A stretch of 64,000 nucleotides of DNA. Source: Geobacter sp. (GTDB lineage: Bacteria; Desulfobacterota; Desulfuromonadia; Geobacterales; Pseudopelobacteraceae). Numbering within the stretch: the stretch's first letter is position 1; every line of letters starts with the position of its first letter. Shown here piece after piece: positions 45,148-55,164 of this stretch. The stretch spans positions 1 through 64,000 of the forward strand of contig PJFB01000015.1 of the NCBI GenBank assembly GCA_003574895.1, written 5' to 3'. The position numbers and the translations under genes are program-made. The notes under the pieces were generated by a model. The model was given only the letters and a program-made list of their open reading frames with translations. It was not told where the DNA came from and did not search any database.

Positions 45148-46293
45148 TCAGGGAAGAAATTTGGAAAACACCTGATTGGAGAGGAGCATGCCGCGCCGGG
45201 TGAGCCTGACCCTGTGGTTTGTTATCTCCAGCAGTCCGGCCTGCGCGAAGCCGCGGGTAGTCTCGCCATAGACCTGATCGAGAGGAACCCCGAATTCCTG
45301 TTCAAAGGCGTTGAACCCGATGCCATCGGCCATACGCAGGCCCAGGAACATGTATTCGGTCATGGCATCTTCGCTGGATAAAATGGAGATGTCGCGCCAC
45401 GGCAGGGCGCCGTTGCAGATCTCGTTGCGATACTCGTCCGGATCGGGGGTGTTGCTGCATCTGGTCCCGTAGGGCGTGTCACGCAGGAAGGTATGGGCAC
45501 CGCGGCCCAGCCCCAGATAACCGTCCCTGTGCCAGTAGCCGCTGTTATGGCGGGAGCGGCGGCCCGGCAGGGCATAGTTGGCAATCTCGTAATGCTCGTA
45601 GCCATGGGTCGTAAGGACTTCATCCGCCAGCTCGAACATCTCCGCAGCCAGGTCCTGGTCCGGCAGCAATTCCTCGTTGTCGGCATAACGGTCTGCGTAC
45701 GGTGTACCCTCTTCCACGCTCAGTCCGTACACGGAAAGGTGTTCAGGCGCAATTCGCAGCGCCTGTTCAAGATCGGCTTGCCACATCCGTTCCGATTGCC
45801 CGGGCAGGGCATGAATCAGGTCGATGCCGATGTTGTCGAAGCCGGCAGTTCGTGCCGCGCTGAAGGCATCCAGGGCCTGCCGGGCGGTGTGGATGCGTCC
45901 CAGGGTCTTCAGCAGGCGGTCGTCAAGGGATTGAACCCCCAGGGAAAGCCGGTTGATGCCTGCCTTGCGGAAAGCGGCCAGGCGCATGGCGTCAACGGTG
46001 CCGGGATTGGCTTCCAGGGTGATTTCGGCGTTGGCGGCCAAGCCGAAGAGATCCTTGGCCTGCGCAAGGATCGTTGCCACGGAGGATGGCTCCAGCAGCG
46101 ACGGGGTGCCCCCGCCGAAATAGATCGATTCCAGCGGGGTGTGTTGTGCTGGTAGCGCGGCAGCGAGACGCATCTCGGCAAGCAGCAATTCGGTGTAATC
46201 TGCCGGCACGGTTTGGGTCTGGCTGGAGACGAAGGCGCAATAGGGACACTTGCTCCGGCAGAAGGGAATATGGAGATAAATTCTTGTAAACAT
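45148..46293 (-). CDS. hemW: HemW-like radical SAM protein
   Basis: A radical SAM enzyme of the HemN/HemW family, probably a haem chaperone rather than the coproporphyrinogen oxidase. From ATG 46293 it has 381 residues. The CX3CX2C cluster is HIPFCRSKCPYCAF at residues ~8-22, followed by ESIYFGGGTPSLLEPSSVATIL, ANPGTVDAMRLAAFRKAGINRLSLGVQSLDDRLLKTLGR and NIGIDLIHALPGQSERMWQADL. The C-terminal HemN_C region is present. HemW lacks the extra N-terminal part of HemN, as here. It is divergent from the monohaem cytochrome, 67 bases away. Confidence 0.93.
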   Translation of the reverse strand: MFTRIYLHIPFCRSKCPYCAFVSSQTQTVPADYTELLLAEMRLAAALPAQHTPLESIYFGGGTPSLLEPSSVATILAQAKDLFGLAANAEITLEANPGTVDAMRLAAFRKAGINRLSLGVQSLDDRLLKTLGRIHTARQALDAFSAARTAGFDNIGIDLIHALPGQSERMWQADLEQALRIAPEHLSVYGLSVEEGTPYADRYADNEELLPDQDLAAEMFELADEVLTTHGYEHYEIANYALPGRRSRHNSGYWHRDGYLGLGRGAHTFLRDTPYGTRCSNTPDPDEYRNEICNGALPWRDISILSSEDAMTEYMFLGLRMADGIGFNAFEQEFGVPLDQVYGETTRGFAQAGLLEITNHRVRLTRRGMLLSNQVFSKFLP

Positions 46294-46294
46294 A

Positions 46295-46308
46295 AGAATT
46301 GCAATTCT
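46295..46308. promoter_or_regulatory. 14-bp palindrome in the hemW/cytochrome divergent promoter
   Basis: AGAATTGCAATTCT is its own reverse complement and lies just upstream of the hemW start, 53 bases upstream of the cytochrome ATG. It may be an operator; at this AT content it can also be chance. Confidence 0.35.
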
Positions 46309-46334
46309 AGCTGGAATGGGTACAATGTGTCCAC

Positions 46335-46340
46335 TATAAT
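46335..46340 (+). promoter_or_regulatory. Candidate -10 box (TATAAT) of the small cytochrome gene
   Basis: A perfect TATAAT 20 bases before the ATG, with the ribosome site AAGGAGAG between. No good -35 is seen at 17 bases upstream (TGGAAT, 46312-46317), so an activator might be needed. Confidence 0.4.
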
Positions 46341-46360
46341 GCCAATCAAGGAGAGTTGTT

Positions 46361-46669
46361 ATGAAGCGCGCAGTTCTGGTCTTGGCGCTGTTTGCAGTGG
46401 TGATACTGATAACGGTGGCGGCCCAGGCCGAAAGCAAGGGCGAGCAGATCTTCAAGCAAAAATGCGCCATGTGTCATGTTGTCAGGGGGCAAGGCGGCTC
46501 CATCGGTCCCGAACTCACCAGGATAGCTTCACGACTGAAGGATAGAGATCTGAAAGAAAAACTTGATAATCCCAAAAAGACCAATCCAAACAGCTTGATG
46601 CCATCCTTCAAGACTCTTCCCAAAGCGGAAATGGATGCGCTGCTGGGATATTTGAAGACATTGAAATAA
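46361..46669 (+). CDS. Small monohaem c-type cytochrome
   Basis: A 102-residue periplasmic cytochrome of class I. A signal peptide ends near VAAQAESKG. The haem attachment site is CAMCH (KCAMCHVVRGQGG), followed by the family text IGPELTRIASRL and, at the end, an axial Met in NSLMPSFKTLPKAEMDALLGYLKTLK. It is preceded by AAGGAGAG and followed at once by a terminator, so it is probably a single-gene unit divergent from hemW. Role as an electron shuttle is inferred from the family. Confidence 0.93.
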   Translation: MKRAVLVLALFAVVILITVAAQAESKGEQIFKQKCAMCHVVRGQGGSIGPELTRIASRLKDRDLKEKLDNPKKTNPNSLMPSFKTLPKAEMDALLGYLKTLK

Positions 46670-46686
46670 AAGGGTCACAGCCAGCC

Positions 46687-46712
46687 AGGCCTGCCGGAAG
46701 GCAGGCCTTTTT
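46687..46712 (+). terminator. Rho-independent terminator after the small cytochrome
   Basis: AGGCCTGCC-GGAA-GGCAGGCCT stem followed by TTTTT, 17 bases after the stop. Confidence 0.92.
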
Positions 46713-46733
46713 CGTCTGTGGGGTAATTCATTC

Positions 46734-47021
46734 ATGCGACTGAGAGAAGAACAGATTAAACGCCTGGCCGAAAAGGTCTACAGCGACCTGGTTACCGAAG
46801 GGCTGATAAAGCCGCGCAGCGAGCGGGGCACAGCGGTGGACGGGATTGTCCGGGCGATTTCGGCGGATTTCAGCCGCGAACAGATCCTGGAACGTGATGC
46901 CGAACGGCTCATGGATGAAACCATGGCATCGTTGGGCAAGGGCTCCGGAGACATCGACCGCCGCAAGATGCTGCGGATGATCAAGGAAAAACTGGCCAGG
47001 GAACGGAAGATAGTCCTGTAA
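46734..47021 (+). CDS. DUF507 family protein (first)
   Basis: A 95-residue cytoplasmic protein of the uncharacterised DUF507 family, helical and highly charged: REEQIKRLAEKVYSDLVTEGLIK at the start, ADFSREQILERDAERLMDETMA and the end DRRKMLRMIKEKLARERKIVL. DUF507 genes commonly occur as two adjacent copies, as here. It is 43 bases from the second copy and lies after the cytochrome terminator, so a new promoter is expected. Function unknown. Confidence 0.85.
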   Translation: MRLREEQIKRLAEKVYSDLVTEGLIKPRSERGTAVDGIVRAISADFSREQILERDAERLMDETMASLGKGSGDIDRRKMLRMIKEKLARERKIVL

Positions 47022-47064
47022 CCCATAGCCGATCACTTATCCCCGCGTATGTCAGGAATCCAGC

Positions 47065-47325
47065 ATGTCACTTTCGGAAGACCGCATATCCAATATGTCC
47101 CATGAGATCATGGAGCGCCTCTGGCGCGATGATCTGGCCGATATTACCGATGAAGTGCGCGCCCTGGGCCGCATCAAACAGTCCCTGACGGATTTTTTCG
47201 GCGTGGCCGAGGAAATCGAGGCAGCGGTGCGGGCCAAACTCCGAAACAAGGCACCCGGCAGCCGTGACTGGGAACTCCTCTACCAGAAGTTTTATCAGGA
47301 GGAAATGGCCAGGAGGAAGCTGTGA
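47065..47325 (+). CDS. DUF507 family protein (second)
   Basis: An 86-residue second DUF507 protein: LSEDRISNMSHEIMERLWRDDLAD, EVRALGRIKQSLTDFFGVAEEIEAAVRAKL, and SRDWELLYQKFYQEEMARRKL. It resembles the first copy in its N- and C-terminal parts but is diverged. Its last codons overlap the start of the lipoprotein gene (GTGA). Likely a heterodimer with the first copy; that is inference. No known activity. Confidence 0.83.
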   Translation: MSLSEDRISNMSHEIMERLWRDDLADITDEVRALGRIKQSLTDFFGVAEEIEAAVRAKLRNKAPGSRDWELLYQKFYQEEMARRKL

Positions 47326-47861
47326 GGATGGTGGTGCGGCCAATTGCAGTTACGTTGTTTGCAGCACTGCTGCTGACTGGCTGCGGCGGGTCGCTTAAGG
47401 TGAGAAATTACGGTAATTTTGATCCCCGGCAGGAACGCGATACGATTTACGTGATCCCCTTCGATGCTACCCTGGTGCCGTCGGATTTCGGCGATCCCGT
47501 GTTTAATGAATTCGTGGATCGTCTGAACGCCCTGCGGAAGAATACCAGGGTAGCCAAATTTCTGATCCTCAAGGAAGATCTCAAAGAGGTCGAGCCTGCC
47601 TGGCTGATCAAACAAACCTATATATCCGGCGATATATGGGGTTATCTGGAGAACTCCGGCTGCTGTTCCACCGAGATGAAGGTTAAATCCCGCATCTACC
47701 TATACGAGCCCGGTAAAAATGATCCATCCATGGAGGTGTATCTGCCAGAGGAGGACTTTATCGAGCACGACCGCGTTTCGATCCAGGCGGCCAAGACCCG
47801 CATGGGCAAAGCCCTGGCTCGCTCCCTGGCAGATGCCATCATAAAAAAACTCACGCCATGA
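47322..47861 (+). CDS. Lipoprotein of unknown function
   Basis: A 179-residue lipoprotein: basic start, hydrophobic core and the lipobox LLTGC (lipidated Cys ~21). The start is GTG 47322, with AGGAGG five bases upstream and an overlap with the preceding stop; ATG 47328 is possible. The mature part (KVRNYGNFDPRQERDTIYVIPFDATLVPSDFGDPVFNEFVD, LKEVEPAWLIKQTYISGDIWGYLENSGCC) looks like a small periplasmic domain, with an NSGCCSTE cysteine pair. It sits between the DUF507 pair and the DUF815 ATPase. No family recognised. Confidence 0.8.
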   Translation: MRMVVRPIAVTLFAALLLTGCGGSLKVRNYGNFDPRQERDTIYVIPFDATLVPSDFGDPVFNEFVDRLNALRKNTRVAKFLILKEDLKEVEPAWLIKQTYISGDIWGYLENSGCCSTEMKVKSRIYLYEPGKNDPSMEVYLPEEDFIEHDRVSIQAAKTRMGKALARSLADAIIKKLTP

Positions 47862-47874
47862 TCTGGAGATAGAA

Positions 47875-48768
47875 ATGCTTGACCCGGAACTTACCGCCCA
47901 ACTCAAACGCGTATTAACCTCGCTGGAACAACTCCTCCCAAAACCGATCCAGCAGATCGATTGGTCCGTAACCACTGCCGCCAACTGGCACCGGCACTCC
48001 TTTGCCGGTTTTCTGGAGCCGCTGGATGTGGTCGAAAAAATCGCCCTGAATGACTTGCTGGGCATCGATGAACAGAAACGGGTGGTGGAGGAAAATACCT
48101 GCCAGTTTCTGGCCGGCCTGCCTGCCAACAATATCCTCCTGTGGGGCACTCGCGGTACAGGCAAATCCTCTCTGGTGCGGGCGATCCTCAATAACTATGC
48201 CGGCCAGGGGCTGCGGGTGATCCAGGTGGACAAGGATGACCTGGTCTATCTGCCTGATATCGTAGATGCCATCAAGGGTATACCGTACCGCTTCATCCTC
48301 TTTTCCGACGATGCCTCGTTCGAAATAGGCGAGTCCAGCTACAAGATGCTGAAAAGCGCTCTGGATGGTTCGGTCTATGCTCCGCCGGAGAATGCGTTGA
48401 TCTACGTGACCTCCAACCGCCGCCACCTGCTGCCGGAGTACGAAACCGACAACCGCGGCGCCATGCTGGTCAATAACGAGATCCACCATGGCGAAGCAAT
48501 CGAGGAAAAGATTTCCCTTTCCGGCCGTTTCGGGCTTTGGGTCGGTTTTCATCCCTTCAGCCAGGACCAGTACCTGGATGTGGTCCGGCAATGGTTCGGC
48601 AAGCTGTGCGCCAAGATGGGGACAGAGCTTGTCTGGGGCGAGGAGGAACGGCAGGCCGCCATTCTCTGGTCCCAGCAGAAGGGTGATTGCAGTGGCAGAA
48701 TAGCCTTTCAGTTCGCCAACCATTGGGTGGGCAAGCTACTGCTGGAGAAGCGCAAGAAGAACAGCTAA
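47875..48768 (+). CDS. DUF815 family AAA+ ATPase
   Basis: A 297-residue AAA+ protein. Walker A is WGTRGTGKSSLVRAI (~residues 90-105), Walker B-like FILFSDDASFEIGESSY, then VTSNRRHLLPEYETDNRG as sensor region, and HHGEAIEEKISLSGRFGLWVGFHPFSQDQYLDVVRQWF. DUF815 proteins are conserved and of unknown role, possibly linked to cell envelope or DNA. It starts at ATG 47875 with GGAG upstream, 13 bases after the lipoprotein gene. The unit DUF507-DUF507-lipoprotein-DUF815 runs to a terminator at 48792. Confidence 0.87.
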   Translation: MLDPELTAQLKRVLTSLEQLLPKPIQQIDWSVTTAANWHRHSFAGFLEPLDVVEKIALNDLLGIDEQKRVVEENTCQFLAGLPANNILLWGTRGTGKSSLVRAILNNYAGQGLRVIQVDKDDLVYLPDIVDAIKGIPYRFILFSDDASFEIGESSYKMLKSALDGSVYAPPENALIYVTSNRRHLLPEYETDNRGAMLVNNEIHHGEAIEEKISLSGRFGLWVGFHPFSQDQYLDVVRQWFGKLCAKMGTELVWGEEERQAAILWSQQKGDCSGRIAFQFANHWVGKLLLEKRKKNS

Positions 48769-48791
48769 GCCCATTTTTACGCAATCAACTC

Positions 48792-48826
48792 AAACAGGCC
48801 ATGGGCGTGCGCTCTTGGCCTGTTTT
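48792..48826 (+). terminator. Terminator after the DUF815 gene
   Basis: AAACAGGCCA ... TGGCCTGTTT inverted repeat with a 14-base spacer followed by TTTT, 24 bases after the stop. The transglycosylase frame technically opens inside it at 48815, which is one reason to prefer the later start of that gene. Confidence 0.8.
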
Positions 48827-48841
48827 ACGAAGGGTAAGACA

Positions 48842-50935
48842 ATGATTCCGCGATTACGCCGTTTGATCGGCAGCAGCTTTGCCTGCGCCGCTCTCCTCGC
48901 ATTTGCCACCATCTCCATGGGAGCTGATGAGCTCCTTTCCAGTGCTGCTGTAAAGCTCAGAGAAAAGGATTATGGCAATGCCGCCGCCCTGGCGCAGAAA
49001 GCTGTGGCATCGCCACAACGCAGCTTTCTGCTGGGGGTCGCCTACCTGCGTCAGGACAAGGCAGCCGATGCGGTTCCACTGCTGGCCGAGGCCCAGCAAA
49101 AACTGCCGCTGTTGAGCGATTACGCAGCCCTTTACCAGGCCGAGGCGCTGCTGAAACTCAAACGTTACATCGAGGCCGCTGCCAAGGCCGCCTCGATTCC
49201 CAAGGCCTATCCCTCGTCTTTGCTGATCCGCCGCTCCCAGAAACTCTTTGCCGACATATTCTTTGAATCGGGCGATTACAAAGGCGCTCTCAAGGTTTGC
49301 CAGGCATTTGTCGAAAAATATCCATCCGGCGGTGATTCCGTGGATTCCCTGTTCAAAGCGGGCCGCTGCCGGGAAGAAACCGGCGACAAAACCGCTGCCG
49401 CGCAGATCTACCGCAGCATCTGGCTGAACAACCCTGCCGCGTCCCAGGCGGACATGGCCCAGGAACGGCTCAAGGAGCTGGACAAAAGTGGTGTTAAGGT
49501 CGCCGCCTATACTCCCGAGGAGCTTCTGCGCCGCGCATCGTCACTGGCTGCCCGTAACAGGAAAACCCTCACGCTGCAAACATTGCAGTCCATCCCGCTG
49601 GATGGGCTGACGCCTGCGTTTGCCGCCAGGGTTGATCTCCGGACCGGTATGGCGCAGTACCGTTTGCGAAACTACAAACAGGCCGAGAAAAGTTTGGCAA
49701 AGGCTGCCGGAAGCAGCGTGGCCGGCATCCGTTCGGAAGCCAGGTTCTGGCTGGCCAAGTCGCTTGCGCGGCAGGATCAAAACGATCAGGCGTTCAGCCT
49801 GTTCATGGAACTGGCTGGAGAAGGGAAAAAGCAGGAATTCAGTGATGACGCCCTGATGGAGGCGGCCGGGCTGCGCAGGGGGCTTGGCTGTTACCTGGAT
49901 GCCGCACGCCTGTACGACCAGGTCACAAAGAGCTGTTCCGATTCCAAGTTCATTCCTCGTGCCGCCTGGGAATCTGCCTGGTGCCGCTACCTGGCCGGCG
50001 ATTATGCCGCTGCTGCCGATTCGTTAAAGGGATTGCTAAAAGACGGCGCTGTTCGGGAAAAAGCGCTTTACTGGCTGGGACGGGCACTGGAAAACAGCGC
50101 CAATGCCGATGCAGCCACCTACTTCCGGATGCTGCAGGATGAATACCCGACCGGCTTTTATGCCACGTGGTACCGCGACCAGCACGGCATCAAGGATACC
50201 CGCGAGGCCCTGGGCCAACGCGACGCCCTGGGCGAGCTCCCCATGCTGCCTGGTTTTGAAAAACCGCGTTTGCTGGCTTCTCTGGGGATGTTGACCGAGG
50301 CCCGCTCAGAGATGGGAGCGGCCCTCAAAAGGGTGTCCGATAAAAAAAACATGTCATCTGGCCTGACGCGGCTTTATCTGGAGATGCGTGACTACAGCTC
50401 TGCCATTGCCCAGTTTCAGCAAAATCCTGCCTTGAAATGGGACAGGACAACGTTGCCGGTCTGGACAGGCGGCTACCCCCTGGCCTACAGGGATCAGGTC
50501 GGGCAGTTTGCCGCGGCTAATAACCTTTCAGAGGCGCTGGTCTTTGCCTTGATCCGGGCCGAGAGCTCTTTTTCAAACTATATCAAGTCCTATGCCGGCG
50601 CTGTTGGACTTATGCAGCTAATGCCCGATACCGCTAAAGCGACCGCCAGGGAAAAGGGGGCTTTTGATCCGCAACGCCTCACTGACCCCGAACTCAACAT
50701 CAAATTGGGTACAAAACATTTCCGGGATTTGTTGAAGAGTTACGACAATGATGTGGTCTATGCCATTGCCGCTTACAATGCCGGCAGCGGCTCGGTCGCA
50801 CGTTGGAGAAAGAAGCTGAAGGGCTTGCAGAAGGACGAGTTTATCGAAAACATCCCCTATGGCGAGACGCGGGATTACGTCAAAAAGGTCTATGCCTCGG
50901 CAGTCACCTACCGTCAGCTGTACGGCATGAAGTGA
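48842..50935 (+). CDS. slt: Soluble-type lytic murein transglycosylase (Slt70-like)
   Basis: A 697-residue periplasmic enzyme that cleaves MurNAc-GlcNAc with 1,6-anhydro formation. ATG 48842 is used; the signal peptide then reads IPRLRRLIGSSFACAALLAFATISMGA. A long superhelical repeat region (TPR/U-domain-like, residues ~25-540) follows. The C-terminal SLT domain has LVFALIRAESSFSNYIKSYAGAVGLMQLMPDTAKATA with the catalytic Glu in RAESSF, then YAIAAYNAGSGSVARW and NIPYGETRDYVKKVYASAVTYRQLYG. It converges on lptD with 29 bases between the stops. Confidence 0.94.
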   Translation: MIPRLRRLIGSSFACAALLAFATISMGADELLSSAAVKLREKDYGNAAALAQKAVASPQRSFLLGVAYLRQDKAADAVPLLAEAQQKLPLLSDYAALYQAEALLKLKRYIEAAAKAASIPKAYPSSLLIRRSQKLFADIFFESGDYKGALKVCQAFVEKYPSGGDSVDSLFKAGRCREETGDKTAAAQIYRSIWLNNPAASQADMAQERLKELDKSGVKVAAYTPEELLRRASSLAARNRKTLTLQTLQSIPLDGLTPAFAARVDLRTGMAQYRLRNYKQAEKSLAKAAGSSVAGIRSEARFWLAKSLARQDQNDQAFSLFMELAGEGKKQEFSDDALMEAAGLRRGLGCYLDAARLYDQVTKSCSDSKFIPRAAWESAWCRYLAGDYAAAADSLKGLLKDGAVREKALYWLGRALENSANADAATYFRMLQDEYPTGFYATWYRDQHGIKDTREALGQRDALGELPMLPGFEKPRLLASLGMLTEARSEMGAALKRVSDKKNMSSGLTRLYLEMRDYSSAIAQFQQNPALKWDRTTLPVWTGGYPLAYRDQVGQFAAANNLSEALVFALIRAESSFSNYIKSYAGAVGLMQLMPDTAKATAREKGAFDPQRLTDPELNIKLGTKHFRDLLKSYDNDVVYAIAAYNAGSGSVARWRKKLKGLQKDEFIENIPYGETRDYVKKVYASAVTYRQLYGMK

Positions 50936-50964
50936 GGTGGCTCCCTGTTCCCGTTACCGTTTTG

Positions 50965-53016
50965 TCAGTAGTTGGTCAAGCCGGCAAGATCGAAGTTGAC
51001 ACGGAAGGATGTGTTTCCGGGGCGGTCGATGATTGAAACGTTGATGCTCCAGCACTTTTGGGTGTATCCGGCCGAGTAGACCGTTTCGAGGGCGCCCGGG
51101 CGATCAAAGGAATAGCGGGTGGAATAGCCGAATGTCCAGGGTTTGACCAGTTTGGTGGACAGTTGGGCCTCCATGTATTCCAAGTTGTTGCGCGACATGC
51201 GGTAGGCAGCGGTAGCCGTTGTGCCGCGCTTATCGTCGAATGCCACTCCCGGCGCAATACTGGAAACCTGATTGTCGTAAACGTTGTAGCGCGCATCCAG
51301 GGTCATCCTGGCCTTTGGGTGCAGCCAGGCATCGGATTCCATAATCAGATCTGTAAAGGGCCGGTTGGTATCGACCATGGTCAACAGATCACGTCTTGTC
51401 CCCTCAAAGCTGTAGCCTTGCAGCAGTTTAAGCCGCAACAGGTCGCGGTATTCCGTTGTTTCCCCGTTTTGGAATTTCCCCCCCAGATAACTGGCCAGTG
51501 AGTAATAGGCCATATTCTGCCAGACCAGGCGGTCGCTGTAATCATAGAACGGGAGCCGGGTCTGGTCCCGTTCCGGAGTGTAGCTGTAGCTGAGTTCGGG
51601 TACGAGTTCGTGACGAAGCTTCTTGAGGTGTTCACCGCCGATATCGTAGACCCTGCTTAGTGAGGTGGAGGCTCGTACTCCGAGCTCGGGCAGAAGATCC
51701 GCATCGTTATTATGGATATTGGTGCCGACAGGTATGTTGTCGCTGTTGTAGGCGCGCAGATGGAGGCCGGCAAAGGCCGATGCCTGCAGATAACCTGGCA
51801 GCCCGGTTTCGAGGGTCAGCCGTGGAAATGCCTGCAAGCGTTGTCCCTGGGGGCCTGTGTCCCGGTACAGGTTGGCGATGGCGGAGTCCATGTCAAAATA
51901 TATCGGGGTTGTGAACAGTTTTTGCCGCACCGCGGCCAGGCCTATTTCAGGTATGGTCTGAACAGTCTGACTGCTGTCCACGTTATAGAGTTCTTCGCTA
52001 TAGCGCATGTCCGCTGTCAGGGCATAGTGCTGCCAGGTTTTCAGGAAATTGACTACAGTGTCGTTTGACTGCCGGTTGTATTCGCCGCTTTTCTCGCCGA
52101 AATCCTGCAAAAAGGTTTTGTCGGTGTTCAGGTTTACCACCATGCGCAGGTTCATATCCGGGGAGAAGATCTCCTTGTGGCTCTGGGCCACCTGACCTCG
52201 CCAGCGATTGTCCAGCAGGTCATAGATCAGGTAGCCCCCGATATTCCCCTCGCTGCCGCGCTTGCGGGCATAACGGTAATCAACGCCGGTGCCGACGCCG
52301 CGTTTGGACACGATATCCAGATCGAACTGCAGATCCTGGTTAGGTGCAATAACCCAGTAGACAGGGAGGTCAACCTCGACGCCACGCGAATTGGAGTTGC
52401 CGAAGCGGGGAAAGAGCAGCCCGGATTTTCGGTCGCGCACTACCGGGAAGGCGATCCATGGAATGTAGAAGGCCGGAGTGTTTTTGATGTAGAAAATCAC
52501 ATTCCTGCCAATGGCATAGCCGAGCAGATTGACCTTCAATTCTTCGGCCTTGAACTTCCAACTGGGGTCGGGAAGGTCGCAGGTGGTCAATTCGGTCTTT
52601 TCCAGTATGATGTGATTTTCATCTTCCTTGATGATCTTTTCACCACTGAAGTTGATGTTCCCCTTGCTGACGCTTAGTGTCCCCTGGTCCAATTCCGCCC
52701 GCCCTGTCGCCACATCGATCATGAATTTATTGCCGCGCAGGGTGTCGTCGTTCTTGGTCATGATGATATTGCCGGATGCGATCATGATCCCGGTTTTCCG
52801 GCTGTATGTCGCCTGGTCGGCGTTAAGCACCATCCCTTCCCACAGGATGGTCACGTTGCTGCTGGCGTGGAAGGTGTCGGTGGCCTGGTCGTGATCCATG
52901 CTGTCGGCCTTGATGACGATATCTCCGCCATCGGGCGAGAAGTCGGCGCCCAGTGAGATCGCAGCCGGGGCCATGGACAGACAGAAAAGCAGTATCAATA
53001 CGCGGACCAGTAGCAT
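50965..53016 (-). CDS. lptD: LPS-assembly protein LptD
   Basis: The outer-membrane beta-barrel translocon that, with LptE, places LPS on the cell surface. The protein has 683 residues with a signal peptide ending near ISLGA. The N-terminal OstA/LptA-like periplasmic domain is SPDGGDIVIKADSMDHDQATDTFHASSNVTILWEG, IMIASGNIIMTKNDDTLRGNKFMIDVATGRAELDQG. The barrel region starts with the conserved YIPWIAFPVVRDRKSGLLFPRFGNSNSRGVEVDLPVYWVIAPNQDLQFDLDIVSKRG. The two-cysteine pairs for disulfides are not conserved here as in E. coli: few cysteines are visible. It follows folC by 15 bases. Confidence 0.93.
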   Translation of the reverse strand: MLLVRVLILLFCLSMAPAAISLGADFSPDGGDIVIKADSMDHDQATDTFHASSNVTILWEGMVLNADQATYSRKTGIMIASGNIIMTKNDDTLRGNKFMIDVATGRAELDQGTLSVSKGNINFSGEKIIKEDENHIILEKTELTTCDLPDPSWKFKAEELKVNLLGYAIGRNVIFYIKNTPAFYIPWIAFPVVRDRKSGLLFPRFGNSNSRGVEVDLPVYWVIAPNQDLQFDLDIVSKRGVGTGVDYRYARKRGSEGNIGGYLIYDLLDNRWRGQVAQSHKEIFSPDMNLRMVVNLNTDKTFLQDFGEKSGEYNRQSNDTVVNFLKTWQHYALTADMRYSEELYNVDSSQTVQTIPEIGLAAVRQKLFTTPIYFDMDSAIANLYRDTGPQGQRLQAFPRLTLETGLPGYLQASAFAGLHLRAYNSDNIPVGTNIHNNDADLLPELGVRASTSLSRVYDIGGEHLKKLRHELVPELSYSYTPERDQTRLPFYDYSDRLVWQNMAYYSLASYLGGKFQNGETTEYRDLLRLKLLQGYSFEGTRRDLLTMVDTNRPFTDLIMESDAWLHPKARMTLDARYNVYDNQVSSIAPGVAFDDKRGTTATAAYRMSRNNLEYMEAQLSTKLVKPWTFGYSTRYSFDRPGALETVYSAGYTQKCWSINVSIIDRPGNTSFRVNFDLAGLTNY

Positions 53017-53030
53017 GATGCAGGTATCCC

Positions 53031-54308
53031 CTAACCCCTTATCCCTTCGAAATTTTCACCGGCCAGCCAGGCCTTGGTCTCCCCAACCGTAAACAGTGAG
53101 CCGCAGATCAGAATCAAATCCTCTGCTCCTGCTGCCTGGCGCGCCGCCCTGATGCCATCGGCGACACTTCCGCTGGCAGTGGCGTTTATCCCCAGATCGG
53201 TCAGAATCCCGGCCAGGGTGTTGCTGTCAAGGGCACGCTCAATTGCCGGGGTGACCGCAAAGGCGAGTTTTACTTTATGGGCCAGCGGCGCAAAGATCCC
53301 CCGGCATTCCTTGTCGGCCATGACTCCGGTCACCAGAATCAGGCGCCGATAACGGTAGTGGTCCAATGCCGATGCCAGGGCCGCGGCTCCGGCAGGGTTA
53401 TGGGCGCCGTCCAGTAGAATGGGGGGGGAACCGGCAATGAGCTCCATACGGCCAGGCCAGCATGCGTGGCGTATTCCCGCAACCATGGCATTTTCGCTGA
53501 CAGGCCAGCCGATCGTATTCATGATCTCGGCCGCCGCCAGTGCCGTGGCTGAGTTTTCAGTCTGGAAACGGCCCGGAATGCCTGGCGTAAGTCGTGACAG
53601 AACGGCACTTACGCCTTTGTAATCCACGGCGCCATCTTCATGCCAGGCAGCGGAAAAATCCCTGCCGGCAATACATAACCTGTTGCCTCCTGCTGTGGCG
53701 GCATTCAGGATAACCCCATCTACCTCAATTACTTGGGCCGCGGTGATCATTGGTGTTCCGGGTTCGGCAATACCGGCCTTTTCAGCGGCGATTTCCTCCA
53801 GCGTTGTCCCCAGGTAGTCGCAATGATCAAGAGAAACAGGGGTAATGACCGTCATGATGGCGGGGATGACAGCGGTTGCATCGGAACGCCCCCCCATACC
53901 GGCCTCAAGTACCGCGATCTCAGTACGTTCTTCAGCAAAACAGAGGGCGGCCAGGGCCGTGACGATTTCAAAAAAAGTGGCATTGTCCGGGGCCAGTGCC
54001 AGAACCTTTTCCAACAATGGCATCAGTCGTTCTGATGCTATTTCCTGCCCATTGATACGGAAGCGTTCATTGAAGCTTACCAGGTGAGGGGAGGTAAACA
54101 AGGCGGTACGATATCCGGCGCTACCCAGAATGGAGGACAGAAAGGCCGCAGTGGAGCCTTTGCCGTTTGTGCCGACCACATGGACCGCCCTGAAGGAACG
54201 CTCGGGGTTACCCAGTCGTTCGAGCAGGAGGCGAACCCGGTCCGGGCCTGGACATATGCCGAAACGCCGGCGGGCGTAGAGTTTTTCCAGCGAGCCGGCC
54301 AGCGACAT
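53031..54308 (-). CDS. folC: Dihydrofolate/folylpolyglutamate synthase FolC
   Basis: Adds glutamate to dihydropteroate or folates. The 425-residue protein shows the Mur-ligase-type fold: AVHVVGTNGKGSTAAFLSSILGSAGYRTALFTSPHLVSFNERFRING (P-loop GTNGKGSTA), then EIVTALAALCFAEERTEIAVLEAGMGGRSDATAVI, VSLDHCDYLGTTLEEIAAEKAGIAEPG, and the C-terminal LLDGAHNPAGAAALASAL. It is directly before lptD and after accD (one base gap), consistent with an accD-folC unit common in Proteobacteria. Confidence 0.95.
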   Translation of the reverse strand: MSLAGSLEKLYARRRFGICPGPDRVRLLLERLGNPERSFRAVHVVGTNGKGSTAAFLSSILGSAGYRTALFTSPHLVSFNERFRINGQEIASERLMPLLEKVLALAPDNATFFEIVTALAALCFAEERTEIAVLEAGMGGRSDATAVIPAIMTVITPVSLDHCDYLGTTLEEIAAEKAGIAEPGTPMITAAQVIEVDGVILNAATAGGNRLCIAGRDFSAAWHEDGAVDYKGVSAVLSRLTPGIPGRFQTENSATALAAAEIMNTIGWPVSENAMVAGIRHACWPGRMELIAGSPPILLDGAHNPAGAAALASALDHYRYRRLILVTGVMADKECRGIFAPLAHKVKLAFAVTPAIERALDSNTLAGILTDLGINATASGSVADGIRAARQAAGAEDLILICGSLFTVGETKAWLAGENFEGIRG

Positions 54309-54309
54309 T

Positions 54310-55164
<855 letters not shown>

